Assembly (NCBI GenBank): GCA_041859875.1
Contig: JBFLFY010000002.1
Span: 66,823-130,822 of the forward strand
DNA length: 64,000 nt
Direction: 5' to 3'
From: Thermocaproicibacter sp041859875
GTDB taxonomy: Bacteria > Bacillota > Clostridia > Oscillospirales > Acutalibacteraceae
Both the position numbers and the translations under genes were made by a program. Shown here in pieces: positions 46,053 to 55,065 of the stretch. Each line of letters begins with the position of its first letter. The first letter of the stretch is position 1. The notes below the pieces were generated by a model that was not told the origin of the DNA, ran no database searches, and worked only from the letters and a program-made list of their open reading frames with translations.

Positions 46053-47336
46053 TTATTTTTTATATCCCCAAAGGTCCAGAGCAATCCGCAGCTCTTCATG
46101 CTCTTTCGCAGCTTCATCCAGCGGAATGCCCGCCATAACCGCGTCAATCGATTGGCGCATGGCTTTTGCGCCTGCCGCTGCACCCTGTGGGTGACCATGA
46201 ATGGAACCGCCCGGCGCAAGGATAATATCAGTGCCAAGGTCGTTCATATACTTTTCGGTCATACCCGGGTGAACACCGCCGCCAAGTGACGGCATAGCCG
46301 GTTTGAGGCTGTAATAAGGAAGGGAAAGCTCATGTGCCGTCTGAATATACTTCTGGTACTTCAGCGGGTAGCCACCGTACGGGGTATTCATCATCACAAT
46401 ATCGGCGCCCGCAAGGCGTGGGAACTTTCCGGAAGCGATTGGGAAACTCATGCCGCTTCCAACGCCTTCGTAAAACATTCCGGAACTTGCATAGTGGCCA
46501 AGGATCGGGACATTCACGCTTTCGGAAACGCTACGCAGCACACTGTAGCCGACCGCAGCATAGTTGACCATAATAGCCTTTGCTCCGGCTTCCACCACGC
46601 GCTTCGCGTTTTCAAGGACTTTATCGGCACGGTCTGTAACATTTACAATATAGATCGTTTGGTGGCCCGTTTTTTCATAAGCCGCCTGCGCCGCTTTGTT
46701 ATATTCTTTCACGCGCTCAACATTCGGGCAAAACTCCGGGTTGCCAAGCAGCTCGTCATCTTTAATGAAATCCACGCCGCCAAGGGCAGCTTGGTAGAAA
46801 ATTTTTGCGCCAACTTCCGGTGTAAAGCCGGTGCATGGCTTAATCATATTCAGAACGAGCGGACGCTTTTCCACGCCGGTAAGCTTCCGCAGACCTTCAA
46901 TACCAAACTTCGGCCCTTTGAAGCCGGAAACAAAGCTCTCCGGGAACTGCAGGTCTACCAGCTTTACCTGCACTGAAGTGGAAGCGTCGTTGCCAAGAAG
47001 CGTTGTCATCATCATAGGGAACTGCGAGCCAAAATTAACGGGCGGGTAAGCAATCTGCAGCAGATAAGTTTCCTTTTCCTTTTCCGGCGTCTGGCCGTAA
47101 AGGTCACTCGGGGGCAGGTCAATTACGTTTACAACGCGCCCCATGTATTTTTCGCGCATTTCATCGGTTATGCCCGGTACCGGCACCCATGTGCCAACTG
47201 TCTGCCCCACAACCATCGCAGAGGCTTTCTGAATTACGTTGACCTCTTTGGGCAGCTCTAGGTAATAAGTCGCAATCACATAGTTTTTCTGCCATGCCAT
47301 TTCATGCAGGGCAAACATATATTCCTGCTTCATCAT
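46053..47336 (-). CDS. RuBisCO-like protein (form IV), possible 3-oxo-isoapionate-4-phosphate decarboxylase
   Basis: A 427-residue protein of the RuBisCO large-subunit superfamily. The metal/carbamate site is kept in GGVDFIKDDELLGNPEF (Lys, Asp and Glu of KDDE) and the first active-site Lys in MIKPCTGFTPE, but the KPK motif of true RuBisCO reads KPC and the loop-6 Lys region reads MNTPYGGYPL. The C-terminal phosphate-binding GGSIHGHPQGAAAG is intact. It is thus a RuBisCO-like enzyme, not a CO2-fixing one. Its start overlaps the isomerase stop (ATGA). Among known RLPs, OiaX decarboxylates 3-oxo-isoapionate 4-phosphate to L-erythrulose 1-phosphate, the substrate expected for the two isomerases encoded with it. 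Confidence 0.8.
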   Translation of the reverse strand: MMKQEYMFALHEMAWQKNYVIATYYLELPKEVNVIQKASAMVVGQTVGTWVPVPGITDEMREKYMGRVVNVIDLPPSDLYGQTPEKEKETYLLQIAYPPVNFGSQFPMMMTTLLGNDASTSVQVKLVDLQFPESFVSGFKGPKFGIEGLRKLTGVEKRPLVLNMIKPCTGFTPEVGAKIFYQAALGGVDFIKDDELLGNPEFCPNVERVKEYNKAAQAAYEKTGHQTIYIVNVTDRADKVLENAKRVVEAGAKAIMVNYAAVGYSVLRSVSESVNVPILGHYASSGMFYEGVGSGMSFPIASGKFPRLAGADIVMMNTPYGGYPLKYQKYIQTAHELSLPYYSLKPAMPSLGGGVHPGMTEKYMNDLGTDIILAPGGSIHGHPQGAAAGAKAMRQSIDAVMAGIPLDEAAKEHEELRIALDLWGYKK

Positions 47337-48145
47337 TCCGCCCCTTTCGTATTCTGCTTTTCGAAGAAGAGAGGAAGCACCTGGCGGATAATCCGGTTAA
47401 AATTGTCGGCATCCCACGCGCTGCGCCCAATAAAAAGCCCGTCAATATGCGGCATGACAATCAGCTTTTCGGCGTTCTGCGGGTTTACGCTTCCACCGTA
47501 CAGAACCGGTATCTCCGCTCCGGTTTCCCTGCCAAACAGTTCACTCAGCGTGCGATGAAGCAGCGCATGAATCTGCTCCGCATATTCTTCCGAAGCCGGC
47601 TTGCCGTTTACACCGATGGCCCACACCGGTTCATAAGCAACAATAACATTTTTCGCCTGTTCCGGCGAAACGCCATGCAGCCCAACTTTCAGCTGTGTGT
47701 TCAGCACTTCCGCAGCTACACCGGCATCTTTTTCTTCACCGGTTTCACCAACGCATAAAAGCGGCGTAAAGCCGTGTTTCAGTGCGGCAAGGACTTTTTT
47801 ATTTTCCTCTTCATTGCTTTCGCCAAAAATATGTCTGCGCTCCGAATGGCCAATCATAACGATATTCACGCCGATTTCTTTCAGCATAACCGGCGAGATT
47901 TCGCCGGTGAACTGCCCCTCGTCTTCCCAGCTCATATTCTGTGCGCCAAGGAGGATGCTTTCTTCCGGCACCGAAGCTTTTGCAGCGGAAAGAGCCGTAT
48001 AGGATGGAATTACAAACAGTTCCATCGTATCGCGTGAAATATCTTTCGTAAGTTCATGCAGCCGAGTCAGAAAATCCGTCGTCTGGCGGATTGTCTTGTA
48101 CATCTTGGTGTTGGTGCCAAGATAAATCTTTTTATTTCCGCTCAT
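47333..48145 (-). CDS. Triosephosphate-isomerase-like sugar phosphate isomerase (LerI type?)
   Basis: A 270-residue TIM-barrel isomerase. Catalytic residues of the family are kept: Lys in TNTKMYKT, His in IGHSERRHIFGE, Glu in YEPVWAIG. The substrate loop reads AIGVNGKPAS, one residue longer than the glycolytic AIGTGKTAS, and the N-terminal motif is not the usual NWKMN. Together with its location between an RpiB-like and a RuBisCO-like gene, this argues for a tetrose-phosphate isomerase such as LerI (L-erythrulose 1-phosphate to D-erythrulose 4-phosphate) and not the glycolytic enzyme. It is 23 bases after the RpiB-like gene. Confidence 0.8.
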   Translation of the reverse strand: MSGNKKIYLGTNTKMYKTIRQTTDFLTRLHELTKDISRDTMELFVIPSYTALSAAKASVPEESILLGAQNMSWEDEGQFTGEISPVMLKEIGVNIVMIGHSERRHIFGESNEEENKKVLAALKHGFTPLLCVGETGEEKDAGVAAEVLNTQLKVGLHGVSPEQAKNVIVAYEPVWAIGVNGKPASEEYAEQIHALLHRTLSELFGRETGAEIPVLYGGSVNPQNAEKLIVMPHIDGLFIGRSAWDADNFNRIIRQVLPLFFEKQNTKGAE

Positions 48146-48168
48146 TCTAATCCTTCCCTGCCGCCTTT

Positions 48169-48633
48169 TTAGCGGAAGTTTTCTTCTTCAATCGCCGAAA
48201 TTTCAGCGACTTTCGCTGTGGAGTGACCATCCTGGAACTCCAGTGACGTCCATTCGTCCACAATTTTTTTTGCAAGTTCCGGTCCTATCACACGCGCGCC
48301 CATGCAAAGGACGTTGGCATTGTTGCTGAGGATGGAACGCTCGGCCGAATAAGCGTCGTGGCACACGGTTGCACGGATTCCCTTAAATTTGTTCGCGGTA
48401 ATGCACATGCCAAGGCCCGTGCCGCAAATAAGTACGCCGCGCTTTTTGTAGCCGCTTTCCATAACACGGCTGCAAAGATGTTTCGCCACCGTTGGGTAGT
48501 TGGTCGGGTCTTCCGGAGAATTGCAGCCTACATCTTCCACGGTAAAGCCCTTTTGGCGGAGGTAGTCGCGTACAAGGTCTTTCATCGGTACGGCCGCATT
48601 GTCACAGCCAATTACATATTCTCTTTCGCTCAT
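48169..48633 (-). CDS. RpiB/LacAB-family sugar phosphate isomerase (DerI type?)
   Basis: A 154-residue isomerase. Active-site Cys in LICGTGLGMCITANK (about residues 70-84), with CHDAYSAERSILSNNANVLCMGARVIG further on. The latter differs from the HDxxSA..REHNDANVL of ribose-5-phosphate isomerases and resembles the DerI type, which turns D-erythrulose 4-phosphate into D-erythrose 4-phosphate. It is first in the operon with the TPI-like and RuBisCO-like genes. AAAGGAG lies upstream of the ATG at 48633; the -10 is TATAAT at 48685-48690. Confidence 0.83.
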   Translation of the reverse strand: MSEREYVIGCDNAAVPMKDLVRDYLRQKGFTVEDVGCNSPEDPTNYPTVAKHLCSRVMESGYKKRGVLICGTGLGMCITANKFKGIRATVCHDAYSAERSILSNNANVLCMGARVIGPELAKKIVDEWTSLEFQDGHSTAKVAEISAIEEENFR

Positions 48634-48684
48634 AATTAATATCACTGCTCCTTTGTTTCTGACCGTTTTTGTTGTTTTATAGCT

Positions 48685-48740
48685 ATTATAATACATCTAG
48701 TTTTTGATTCTTTAAGGTTTTTATGTAATTATGCCTTAAA
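48685..48740 (-). promoter_or_regulatory. Promoter region and inverted repeat of the RLP operon
   Basis: A perfect -10 TATAAT (48685-48690) lacks a good -35. At the expected -35 position begins an inverted repeat TTTAAGG (48711-48717)/CCTTAAA (48734-48740). The weak -35 with adjacent palindrome suggests activator control. Confidence 0.5.
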
Positions 48741-48880
48741 AACTTTGCTGTGTTTTAATAAATTACACAATATTAAACGCATTTTATTTTTTATTTATGA
48801 ACTATGCTAAAAACGGTCATTTGCAAAATGTTCTGGCATTTGTTCTGCCTGCGCATAATATAAAGCAGGAGGCGGTTTAA

Positions 48881-49375
48881 ATGTATTTGAAGCCAAACTA
48901 CGGCGGCCTATACAAGCTGCTGGAACATATGCCGGATGCTCAGGCAGTCCTTCGGGGTGCGCACGGGTACGAAAACCTGAATGGCACGGCATTTTTCTAC
49001 CAGGCGCACGGCGGAGTACTGCTCATTGTGCAGATACAGGGGCTTCCACAAAGTGCGGGCAAATGTCCCGCGGACGTTTTTGGCTTTCACATCCATTCCG
49101 GAAGTTCCTGCACGGGTAACGAGAAGGACCCATTTGCGGATACTGGTGGACACTTTAACCCAAACGACTGCCCCCACCCAGCGCACGCGGGCGACCTTCC
49201 ACCGCTGTTTGGGTGCCGGGGGTATGCTTTTCTTTCCTTTTTTACCGACCGTTTCGCCGTAAAAGATGTAATTGGCCGTACCATGATTATTCACCGTATG
49301 CCCGACGATTTTACAACACAGCCATCCGGCAGCTCCGGCGCAAAAATTGCCTGCGGGCCGATTACCGCTGGGTGA
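48881..49375 (+). CDS. Cu/Zn superoxide dismutase family protein
   Basis: A 164-residue protein with the SodC beta-barrel signature. All metal ligands can be placed: FGFHIHSG (two His), GGHFNP (bridging His), CPHPAHAGDLP (two zinc His and Asp) and MIIHRMPDDF (copper His). The zinc loop is shortened, with only two residues between the His that match positions 71 and 80 of animal SOD1. The active-site Arg is Lys (GAKIACG). There is no signal peptide, so the protein should be cytoplasmic, unlike most bacterial SodC. CAGGAGG precedes the ATG. Activity is uncertain. Confidence 0.83.
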   Translation: MYLKPNYGGLYKLLEHMPDAQAVLRGAHGYENLNGTAFFYQAHGGVLLIVQIQGLPQSAGKCPADVFGFHIHSGSSCTGNEKDPFADTGGHFNPNDCPHPAHAGDLPPLFGCRGYAFLSFFTDRFAVKDVIGRTMIIHRMPDDFTTQPSGSSGAKIACGPITAG

Positions 49376-49398
49376 TGGCTACGCAGAACATAGAAAAA

Positions 49399-49432
49399 TC
49401 CCCGGAAAAGAGGAAGAATTCTTTTCCGGGGA
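49399..49432. terminator. Bidirectional terminator
   Basis: TCCCCGGAAAAG (49399-49410) and CTTTTCCGGGGA (49421-49432) are perfect arms between convergent genes. Confidence 0.85.
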
Positions 49433-49462
49433 CAGATTTAATTCTGCAACATGATAAGCAAT

Positions 49463-50749
49463 TCAAACCGAATCGCCGTTTGTTCGGATAATCTCGCCAT
49501 AATCCCACGCAGAATCTTTTGGAATCCGGCGCAGCGTGCGGTAGTCTACATAGATAAGGCCGAAGCGACGGTCGAAGCCTTCTGCCCACTCAAAATTATC
49601 CATGGCAGCCCAGTATGTGTAGCCGAGGATAGGGATACCTTCCTCCGAAGTTTTTTTCAGGCAGCGAAGGTAGCGGTGAATATAATCAATGCGCTGCGGA
49701 TCATGAACTTTTCCGTCCAGCATGACAAAGTCATTGTTGGCCATACCATTTTCCGTAATCAGGATAGGCAAGCCGTACCGTTCAAAATGGAATTTCGGCG
49801 CCCAGTACAGTACTTCCGGCGTAATGGGCCATCCCATGGAAGTGCGTGGCATCCCAGGGTATGTGCCGCCCTCGTTTAATGAATTGTAGGTATTGAACCC
49901 GTAAAAATCAAGCGGCTGGCAAATCGTCCGCATATCCTCTTTGGAAAGAACATTTTTCAGCCCTTCCGGCACTCTGCCAAGCACAATAGGGTCTGACCAC
50001 CAGGAAGTTCCCATCACTCCCGTTTCCGGCGCATACGTTGCGGCGCGGGCTTCTTCAACGCCCGCGCTGCCCGGGTGAAATGGCGTAACGACCGGGCAGG
50101 AAGGCGCCATGCCGATTTTTACCGGTTTTGCAGCGCAGCGACGAATCGCCTGCACCGCCTTGCCATGTGCAAGCATCACATTCCGCGAGATAACGCCAAT
50201 CTGCGACGGCTCCCGGCAAAAGGGAGCGTGTACACCGGTGCGGTAGCCGAGGCCCACAAAGCACTGCGGCTCGTTAATCGTCATCCAGTATGGCACTTTG
50301 CTGCCAAGCGCCTGCGCCACCACTTCGGCAAACTGTGCAAATAAGTCGGGGCTTTTCGGGTTTTGCCACCCGCCCCTGTGATACAGCCACATGGGAAGGT
50401 CCCAATGGTACAAAGTGCAAAGCGGAGTGATGCCCGCTTTTGTTAATTCATCCACAAGGCTGCAGTAATAGGCCAGTCCCTCTTCGTTTACTTTGCCTTC
50501 TTCCGGTATCACACGGGGCCAGCTGACCGAAAAGCGGTAGCTCTGCAGCCCAATCTTTTTCATCAGCGCAATATCTTCGCGGAAACGGTGATACTGGTCG
50601 CAGGCGGTACTTCCGTTTTCGCCGTGCAACACATGGCCGGCACTCAGCGCATCCCATATGCTTGGCGCTTTGCCGCCTTCCTGCCAAGCACCCTCGACCT
50701 GGTAAGCCGCACTTGCGGCACCCCAGAGAAAATTCTTTGGAAAACTCAA
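49463..50749 (-). CDS. Glycoside hydrolase family 1 beta-glucosidase
   Basis: A 428-residue cytoplasmic enzyme. N-terminal LSFPKNFLWGAASAAYQVEGAW is the GH1 opening. The acid/base Glu is in MTINEPQCF, the nucleophile Glu in LPILITENGMAN, and the aglycone region in NFEWAEGFDRRFGLIYVDY. The TTG at 50747-50749 follows AAAAGGAG at a good distance and matches the family start, so longer in-frame starts are not used. It is a beta-glucosidase rather than a phospho-beta-glucosidase, because the typical phosphate-binding Ser/Lys/Tyr set near the C-terminus is replaced by EWAEGF. Substrates are beta-glucosides such as cellobiose. Confidence 0.9.
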   Translation of the reverse strand: MSFPKNFLWGAASAAYQVEGAWQEGGKAPSIWDALSAGHVLHGENGSTACDQYHRFREDIALMKKIGLQSYRFSVSWPRVIPEEGKVNEEGLAYYCSLVDELTKAGITPLCTLYHWDLPMWLYHRGGWQNPKSPDLFAQFAEVVAQALGSKVPYWMTINEPQCFVGLGYRTGVHAPFCREPSQIGVISRNVMLAHGKAVQAIRRCAAKPVKIGMAPSCPVVTPFHPGSAGVEEARAATYAPETGVMGTSWWSDPIVLGRVPEGLKNVLSKEDMRTICQPLDFYGFNTYNSLNEGGTYPGMPRTSMGWPITPEVLYWAPKFHFERYGLPILITENGMANNDFVMLDGKVHDPQRIDYIHRYLRCLKKTSEEGIPILGYTYWAAMDNFEWAEGFDRRFGLIYVDYRTLRRIPKDSAWDYGEIIRTNGDSV

Positions 50750-50938
50750 TGCAGCAACTCTCCTTTTTTGCCGGCATCCACCCGGTTTGTTGAACTTATG
50801 GTACCATGTTCCGCGCAAAGGCGCAAGACGCGGTACAGGAGGAAATTCCTAAAAATACAAGTTCGCGAAAGCACTGATTTTGTGGTATCCTTTGTTTTAA
50901 GGCAATGACATTCCATATAGGCAGGGAGAGATTCAAAA

Positions 50939-53209
50939 ATGAAAACATCGGTCGTGGGGTTTCCGCGAATCGGCGCCCAAAGGGAACTGAAATTCGCTTC
51001 AGAAAGCTATTTCAATGGGAAAACGACAGCGCAGGAACTGCTCGAAACAGGCAGGCTCCTTCGCAGGCGGCATTGGATGTTGCAGAAGGAAAATGGGATT
51101 GACTTGATTCCGTCCAACGACTTTTCTTTTTATGACAATATGCTTGACGCGGCCGTGATGCTGAATGCTGTGCCCCAACGTTACCGGAGTCTGAAAGTCG
51201 ATGGCACCGCCCACTATTTTGCCATGGCGCGCGGCCACCAAGGAGCAAGCGGCGACCTAAAGGCACTCGCCATGAAAAAGTGGTTCAACACCAACTACCA
51301 TTACCTGGTGCCGGAAATCGACGATGACGCAGAAATTTGTCTGAACAGTACGAAAGCCGCTGATGAATTTTCAGAGGCAAAAGCGCTTGGCATTTTAACA
51401 AAGCCGGTCGTCATCGGCCCTTACACGTTTCTGAAACTTGCGCGGTACACCGGGGAAAAAACAGCTTCTGATTTTGCCGCACCTACTGCTGCTGCCTACA
51501 CAGCGCTGCTGAAAAAACTTGCCGTCCTTGGCGCGGAATGGGTTCAGTTTGATGAGCCAGCGCTGGTAAGAGATATGACGGCAGAAGACAAAGATTTGTT
51601 TCAGCTGCTGTACTCCGGCATCCTCAAAGGGAAAGGCACTGCGAAGGCTTTGCTGCAGACTTACTTCGGAGATATTCGTGACTGCTGGGAAGAAGCAGTT
51701 TCGCTTCCATTTGACGGAATTGGCATTGACTTCGTGGAAGGGAAAAAAAGCCTATCCCTCTCGAAAAAGCACGGATTTCCAGAAGAAAAGCTGTTTGTCG
51801 CTGGCCTTATAAACGGCAAAAACATCTGGCGCAGCCATTACAAAAACATTCTCGCGGTGCTTCATGAAATTCAAAAATATGCGCCGAATACCGCGCTCAG
51901 CACTTCCTGCTCCCTGCTCCACGTTCCATTTTCCGTTGAAGGCGAAGAAGGAATGCCGGATTCCTATAAAAAGCACCTTGCTTTCGCCAAGGAAAAGCTG
52001 CAGGAACTGACCGATCTGAAAAAACTGGCGGAACTTGATTTACCGGAAAATGCCCCAGAGTATGCTGCAAACGACGCGTTTTTCCAAAACGTGCGCCATG
52101 CTGCAAACGAGGCGGTCACGAAAAAAGTGGCGTCATTTTCTGAAAAGAACTTTGCCCGCCTTCCGGCTTTTGCGGAACGCGAGAAAATACAGAAAAAGCG
52201 GTTTTGCTTTCCGCTGCTGCCTACAACTACCATCGGTTCCTTCCCACAGACCGACGACGTTCGCGCCAAGCGTGCCGACTGCCGCAAAGGCAAAATCTCA
52301 AAGGAAGAATATGAGGCCTTTAATAAAAAAAAAATTGCCGAGTGCATTGCCCTGCAGGAAAAAATCGGCATGGATGTTCTTGTTCACGGGGAGTATGAAC
52401 GGAATGACATGGTGGAGTACTTTGGCGAACATCTTGAAGGTTTCCTTTTCACGGAGAAAGCATGGGTGCAATCCTACGGCACACGCTGCGTCAAGCCGCC
52501 GATTATCTGGGGCGACATTTCACGCCGCGAACCGATTACCGTCGGTTACTCCAAATACGCGCAAAGTCTGACGCAAAAGCCTGTAAAAGGGATGCTGACC
52601 GGCCCTGTGACCATCCTGAACTGGTCTTTCCCGCGCGAAGACATTTCTTTGAAAGACTGCGCCTTCCAGATTGCGCTCGCAATCCGTGAAGAAGTTCTTG
52701 ACCTGGAAAAGGCCGGAATCAAGGTAATTCAGATTGATGAAGCGGCCCTGCGTGAAAAGCTCCCGCTGCGTCGGGCGGACTGGCACAAAGATTACCTAGA
52801 CTGGGCCATCCCGGCTTTTCGTCTTGTTCACAGCGGTGTAAAGCCTGAAACGCAGATTCATACCCATATGTGCTACAGCGAATTCGGCAATATTATTCAC
52901 GACATAGACAACATGGATGCCGACGTGATAACTTTTGAAGCTTCGCGTTCCGACCTAACCATTCTGAACGCGTTGAACCAATGCAGTTTTAAGACCGAAG
53001 TCGGCCCCGGTGTTTACGACATCCACTCGCCGCGCATTCCTTCGAAAGAAGAAATCAAGACGGCGCTGCACAAAATGCTGAAAAAGATTCCGAAAGAAAA
53101 GCTCTGGGTAAACCCTGACTGCGGCCTGAAAACACGGGGAACCGAAGAAACCATCCCCAGCCTTGAGCATCTGGTGCAGGCAGCGGAAGAGGTTCGAGGC
53201 GAACTTTAA
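50939..53209 (+). CDS. metE: Cobalamin-independent methionine synthase
   Basis: A full-length 756-residue MetE, which transfers a methyl group from 5-methyltetrahydropteroyl-triglutamate to homocysteine, the last step of methionine synthesis. The two barrel halves are evident. The C-terminal catalytic half begins PLLPTTTIGSFPQT, and the zinc ligands are IHTHMCYSEF (His, Cys), FEASRSD (Glu) and VNPDCGLKTRG (Cys). GGGAGAG lies ahead of the ATG. No S-box or T-box leader fits into the 189 bases upstream. Isolated from other methionine genes. Confidence 0.97.
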   Translation: MKTSVVGFPRIGAQRELKFASESYFNGKTTAQELLETGRLLRRRHWMLQKENGIDLIPSNDFSFYDNMLDAAVMLNAVPQRYRSLKVDGTAHYFAMARGHQGASGDLKALAMKKWFNTNYHYLVPEIDDDAEICLNSTKAADEFSEAKALGILTKPVVIGPYTFLKLARYTGEKTASDFAAPTAAAYTALLKKLAVLGAEWVQFDEPALVRDMTAEDKDLFQLLYSGILKGKGTAKALLQTYFGDIRDCWEEAVSLPFDGIGIDFVEGKKSLSLSKKHGFPEEKLFVAGLINGKNIWRSHYKNILAVLHEIQKYAPNTALSTSCSLLHVPFSVEGEEGMPDSYKKHLAFAKEKLQELTDLKKLAELDLPENAPEYAANDAFFQNVRHAANEAVTKKVASFSEKNFARLPAFAEREKIQKKRFCFPLLPTTTIGSFPQTDDVRAKRADCRKGKISKEEYEAFNKKKIAECIALQEKIGMDVLVHGEYERNDMVEYFGEHLEGFLFTEKAWVQSYGTRCVKPPIIWGDISRREPITVGYSKYAQSLTQKPVKGMLTGPVTILNWSFPREDISLKDCAFQIALAIREEVLDLEKAGIKVIQIDEAALREKLPLRRADWHKDYLDWAIPAFRLVHSGVKPETQIHTHMCYSEFGNIIHDIDNMDADVITFEASRSDLTILNALNQCSFKTEVGPGVYDIHSPRIPSKEEIKTALHKMLKKIPKEKLWVNPDCGLKTRGTEETIPSLEHLVQAAEEVRGEL

Positions 53210-53478
53210 TTAAATTCGAACAAACATTTCCGCGGAAATAAGTATCTTTTTCTTTGAAATTTTTCCACCAAAACAGATTTTCGGGTGGAAATTCTCCGCA
53301 AGATGCTGTTGGGTTGCACAATTACCGGGCTGGCAGCCTTTCTGTGCGCGGGGCAAATGAAGTCCGCTGTTATATACCATGAGCAACACATACCCTGCAA
53401 AAAGATCAGCGAAGCGGTTTCTGCCATTTGGCAAGCCGGCAGAACGCTGAACAAAATTTTCTTCTGGACAAACGAAAA

Positions 53479-53503
53479 GCCCGGCAAAAGCCGGGCCTAA
53501 AAA
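53479..53503 (-). terminator. Terminator after the [FeFe] hydrogenase-type gene
   Basis: GCCCGGC (53479-53485) and GCCGGGC (53490-53496) form a stem with a four-base loop; TTTTCGTTT follows on the minus strand. The 294 bases between this gene and metE also hold a palindrome ATTTCCGCGGAAAT near 53226-53239 and a TTTCCACC/GGTGGAAA stem at 53262-53291, but no gene. Confidence 0.75.
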
Positions 53504-54949
53504 TTATCGCTTCAGATTGATCTTGGAAAAGTCATGTATTTTGGTAACGTTCTCAGTAATGGTGCGCTGGTCGGCTTTTGCAATCAGAGCGCTGCGGTTC
53601 TTCTTAATATTGCGCGGCGTTTCCACTCCGGCTGGCCCTGCTATACAACCGCCTTCGCAGGCCATACCTTCCACAAAATCATTTGGCAGGCGGCCGGCAT
53701 TCATAATCATCAAAATCTTTTTGCATTCCTTAGCGCCGTTGCACTGTACACAGGAAACCGGTTTGTCGAAGCCTTCCTCTTTCAGCGCCTGCATAACGGC
53801 GCCGGAAACACCGCCGCTCTGGGCAAAGTTTTTACCCGCACGGCTGCCGTCCTGTTCATCTTCTGCTTCTTCCTCCACGTTAATTTCCTTTGCGTTAAAC
53901 ATAGCAGTCAGCTCTTCAAAGGTAAGAACATAGTCGGCAGTGTCTTCGCACCCGACTACTTCCATTTTTTTTGCCACACATGGGCCAATGAATACCGTCT
54001 TCATCTCGGGGTTCAGTGCGCGTATATACCGCGCGGTCGCCGTCATTGGCGAAGCGGTTGATGAAATATTCTCCACAAGTTTCGGGAAATGCTTCCGTAT
54101 CATTTCAACAAAAGCCGGGCAGCAGGAATTGGTCATTTTTTTGCCTGCTTCCAGTGCTTCTTTCAATTCTTGACCCTCATGGTGCGAAACAGCGTCCGCG
54201 CCAAGCGAAACTTCAACGGCATCCGCAAAGCCAAGCCTTTTCAGCGCGCTTTTCAACATACCGATTGTCGCTGTGCCAAAGTGGCCTTCAATCGCCGGTG
54301 CAAAAATAGCTGTTACCGGCGTCTTTGATTTCAGAAGATCTATAATCTCTACAATTTGTGAGCGGTCGGTAATTGCGCCGAATGGGCAGGAACGCATACA
54401 GGCGCCGCAGTCAATACAGCGCTCATAATCAATCACCGTGCGGTTGTATTCATCTTTTTTGATAGCGTCAACCGGGCAAGCGCGGCGGCATGGGCGCATG
54501 GTGTCCGAAATTGCATTATATGGGCAGGCTGCAGCACACTGACCGCATTCCTTGCACTTTTGGGGGTCGATGTAAGCGCCCCGCGGTGTGATGCTGATTG
54601 CGCCAAAATGGCAGGCGCTTTTACACTTGTGCGCCAAACATCTCTGGCAGTTGTCCGTTACGCGGTAGCGGCTGATTGGGCATCCTTCGCAGGCTGCAGG
54701 CAACACACCGAGCACCTTATTTTCTGGCTGACCCGGCAAATTATAGCCGCATACAGCAACGATGCGCTCGTGAATGATTTCGCGCTCTTTATAAATGCAG
54801 CAGCGAAAAGTAGGCAGCGGACCAGGTATCATATCATAAGGAATTGTTTCAAGGTGCTCTTCCAGAGTTCCCGCAAAAGCATATTTTGCAACACTCTTCA
54901 GAACCTCAATTTTGAGGCCCTTCGCCTCATTGTCATATTTAAACTCCAT
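53504..54949 (-). CDS. [FeFe] hydrogenase-type protein, probable group B
   Basis: A 481-residue cytoplasmic iron-sulfur protein. After a specific N-terminal region come cysteine-rich 4Fe-4S segments (CEGCPISRYRVTDNCQRCLAHKC, CKECGQCAAACP, CIDCGACMRSCP) and then the H-cluster domain with its three signatures: TNSCCPAFVEMI, PCVAKKMEV and EGMACEGGCIAGPAG. All cluster cysteines are present. The short L1 signature and cysteine-rich front fit group B enzymes of Clostridia, whose physiological direction (H2 evolution from ferredoxin, or sensing) is not settled. It lies directly after the rnf operon, which shares the ferredoxin pool, but has its own promoter. Confidence 0.88.
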   Translation of the reverse strand: MEFKYDNEAKGLKIEVLKSVAKYAFAGTLEEHLETIPYDMIPGPLPTFRCCIYKEREIIHERIVAVCGYNLPGQPENKVLGVLPAACEGCPISRYRVTDNCQRCLAHKCKSACHFGAISITPRGAYIDPQKCKECGQCAAACPYNAISDTMRPCRRACPVDAIKKDEYNRTVIDYERCIDCGACMRSCPFGAITDRSQIVEIIDLLKSKTPVTAIFAPAIEGHFGTATIGMLKSALKRLGFADAVEVSLGADAVSHHEGQELKEALEAGKKMTNSCCPAFVEMIRKHFPKLVENISSTASPMTATARYIRALNPEMKTVFIGPCVAKKMEVVGCEDTADYVLTFEELTAMFNAKEINVEEEAEDEQDGSRAGKNFAQSGGVSGAVMQALKEEGFDKPVSCVQCNGAKECKKILMIMNAGRLPNDFVEGMACEGGCIAGPAGVETPRNIKKNRSALIAKADQRTITENVTKIHDFSKINLKR

Positions 54950-55065
54950 AATTCCCCTCCAAGAAATTGCGCAGGCGCAGTGTTAGCCGGCACTTTCGCC
55001 CCATATGACACCCAGAGCAAGAACCGCCGCACAGCTTCTACAAAATTATTATTGCATATAGAAAT

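Noticed and set aside
46053..47336. True CO2-fixing RuBisCO
   Set aside because: The KPK motif is KPC and the loop-6 Lys region is replaced; there is no phosphoribulokinase or small subunit nearby. It is a RuBisCO-like protein.
47333..48145. Glycolytic triosephosphate isomerase
   Set aside because: There is no gap-pgk-pgm-eno neighbourhood, and the substrate loop and N-terminal motif are altered. A paralogue with a different substrate is more likely, although a glycolytic role cannot be excluded without the rest of the genome.
50819..50938. S-box or T-box riboswitch in front of metE
   Set aside because: The space is only 120-190 bases and shows none of the conserved elements; no terminator hairpin precedes the gene.
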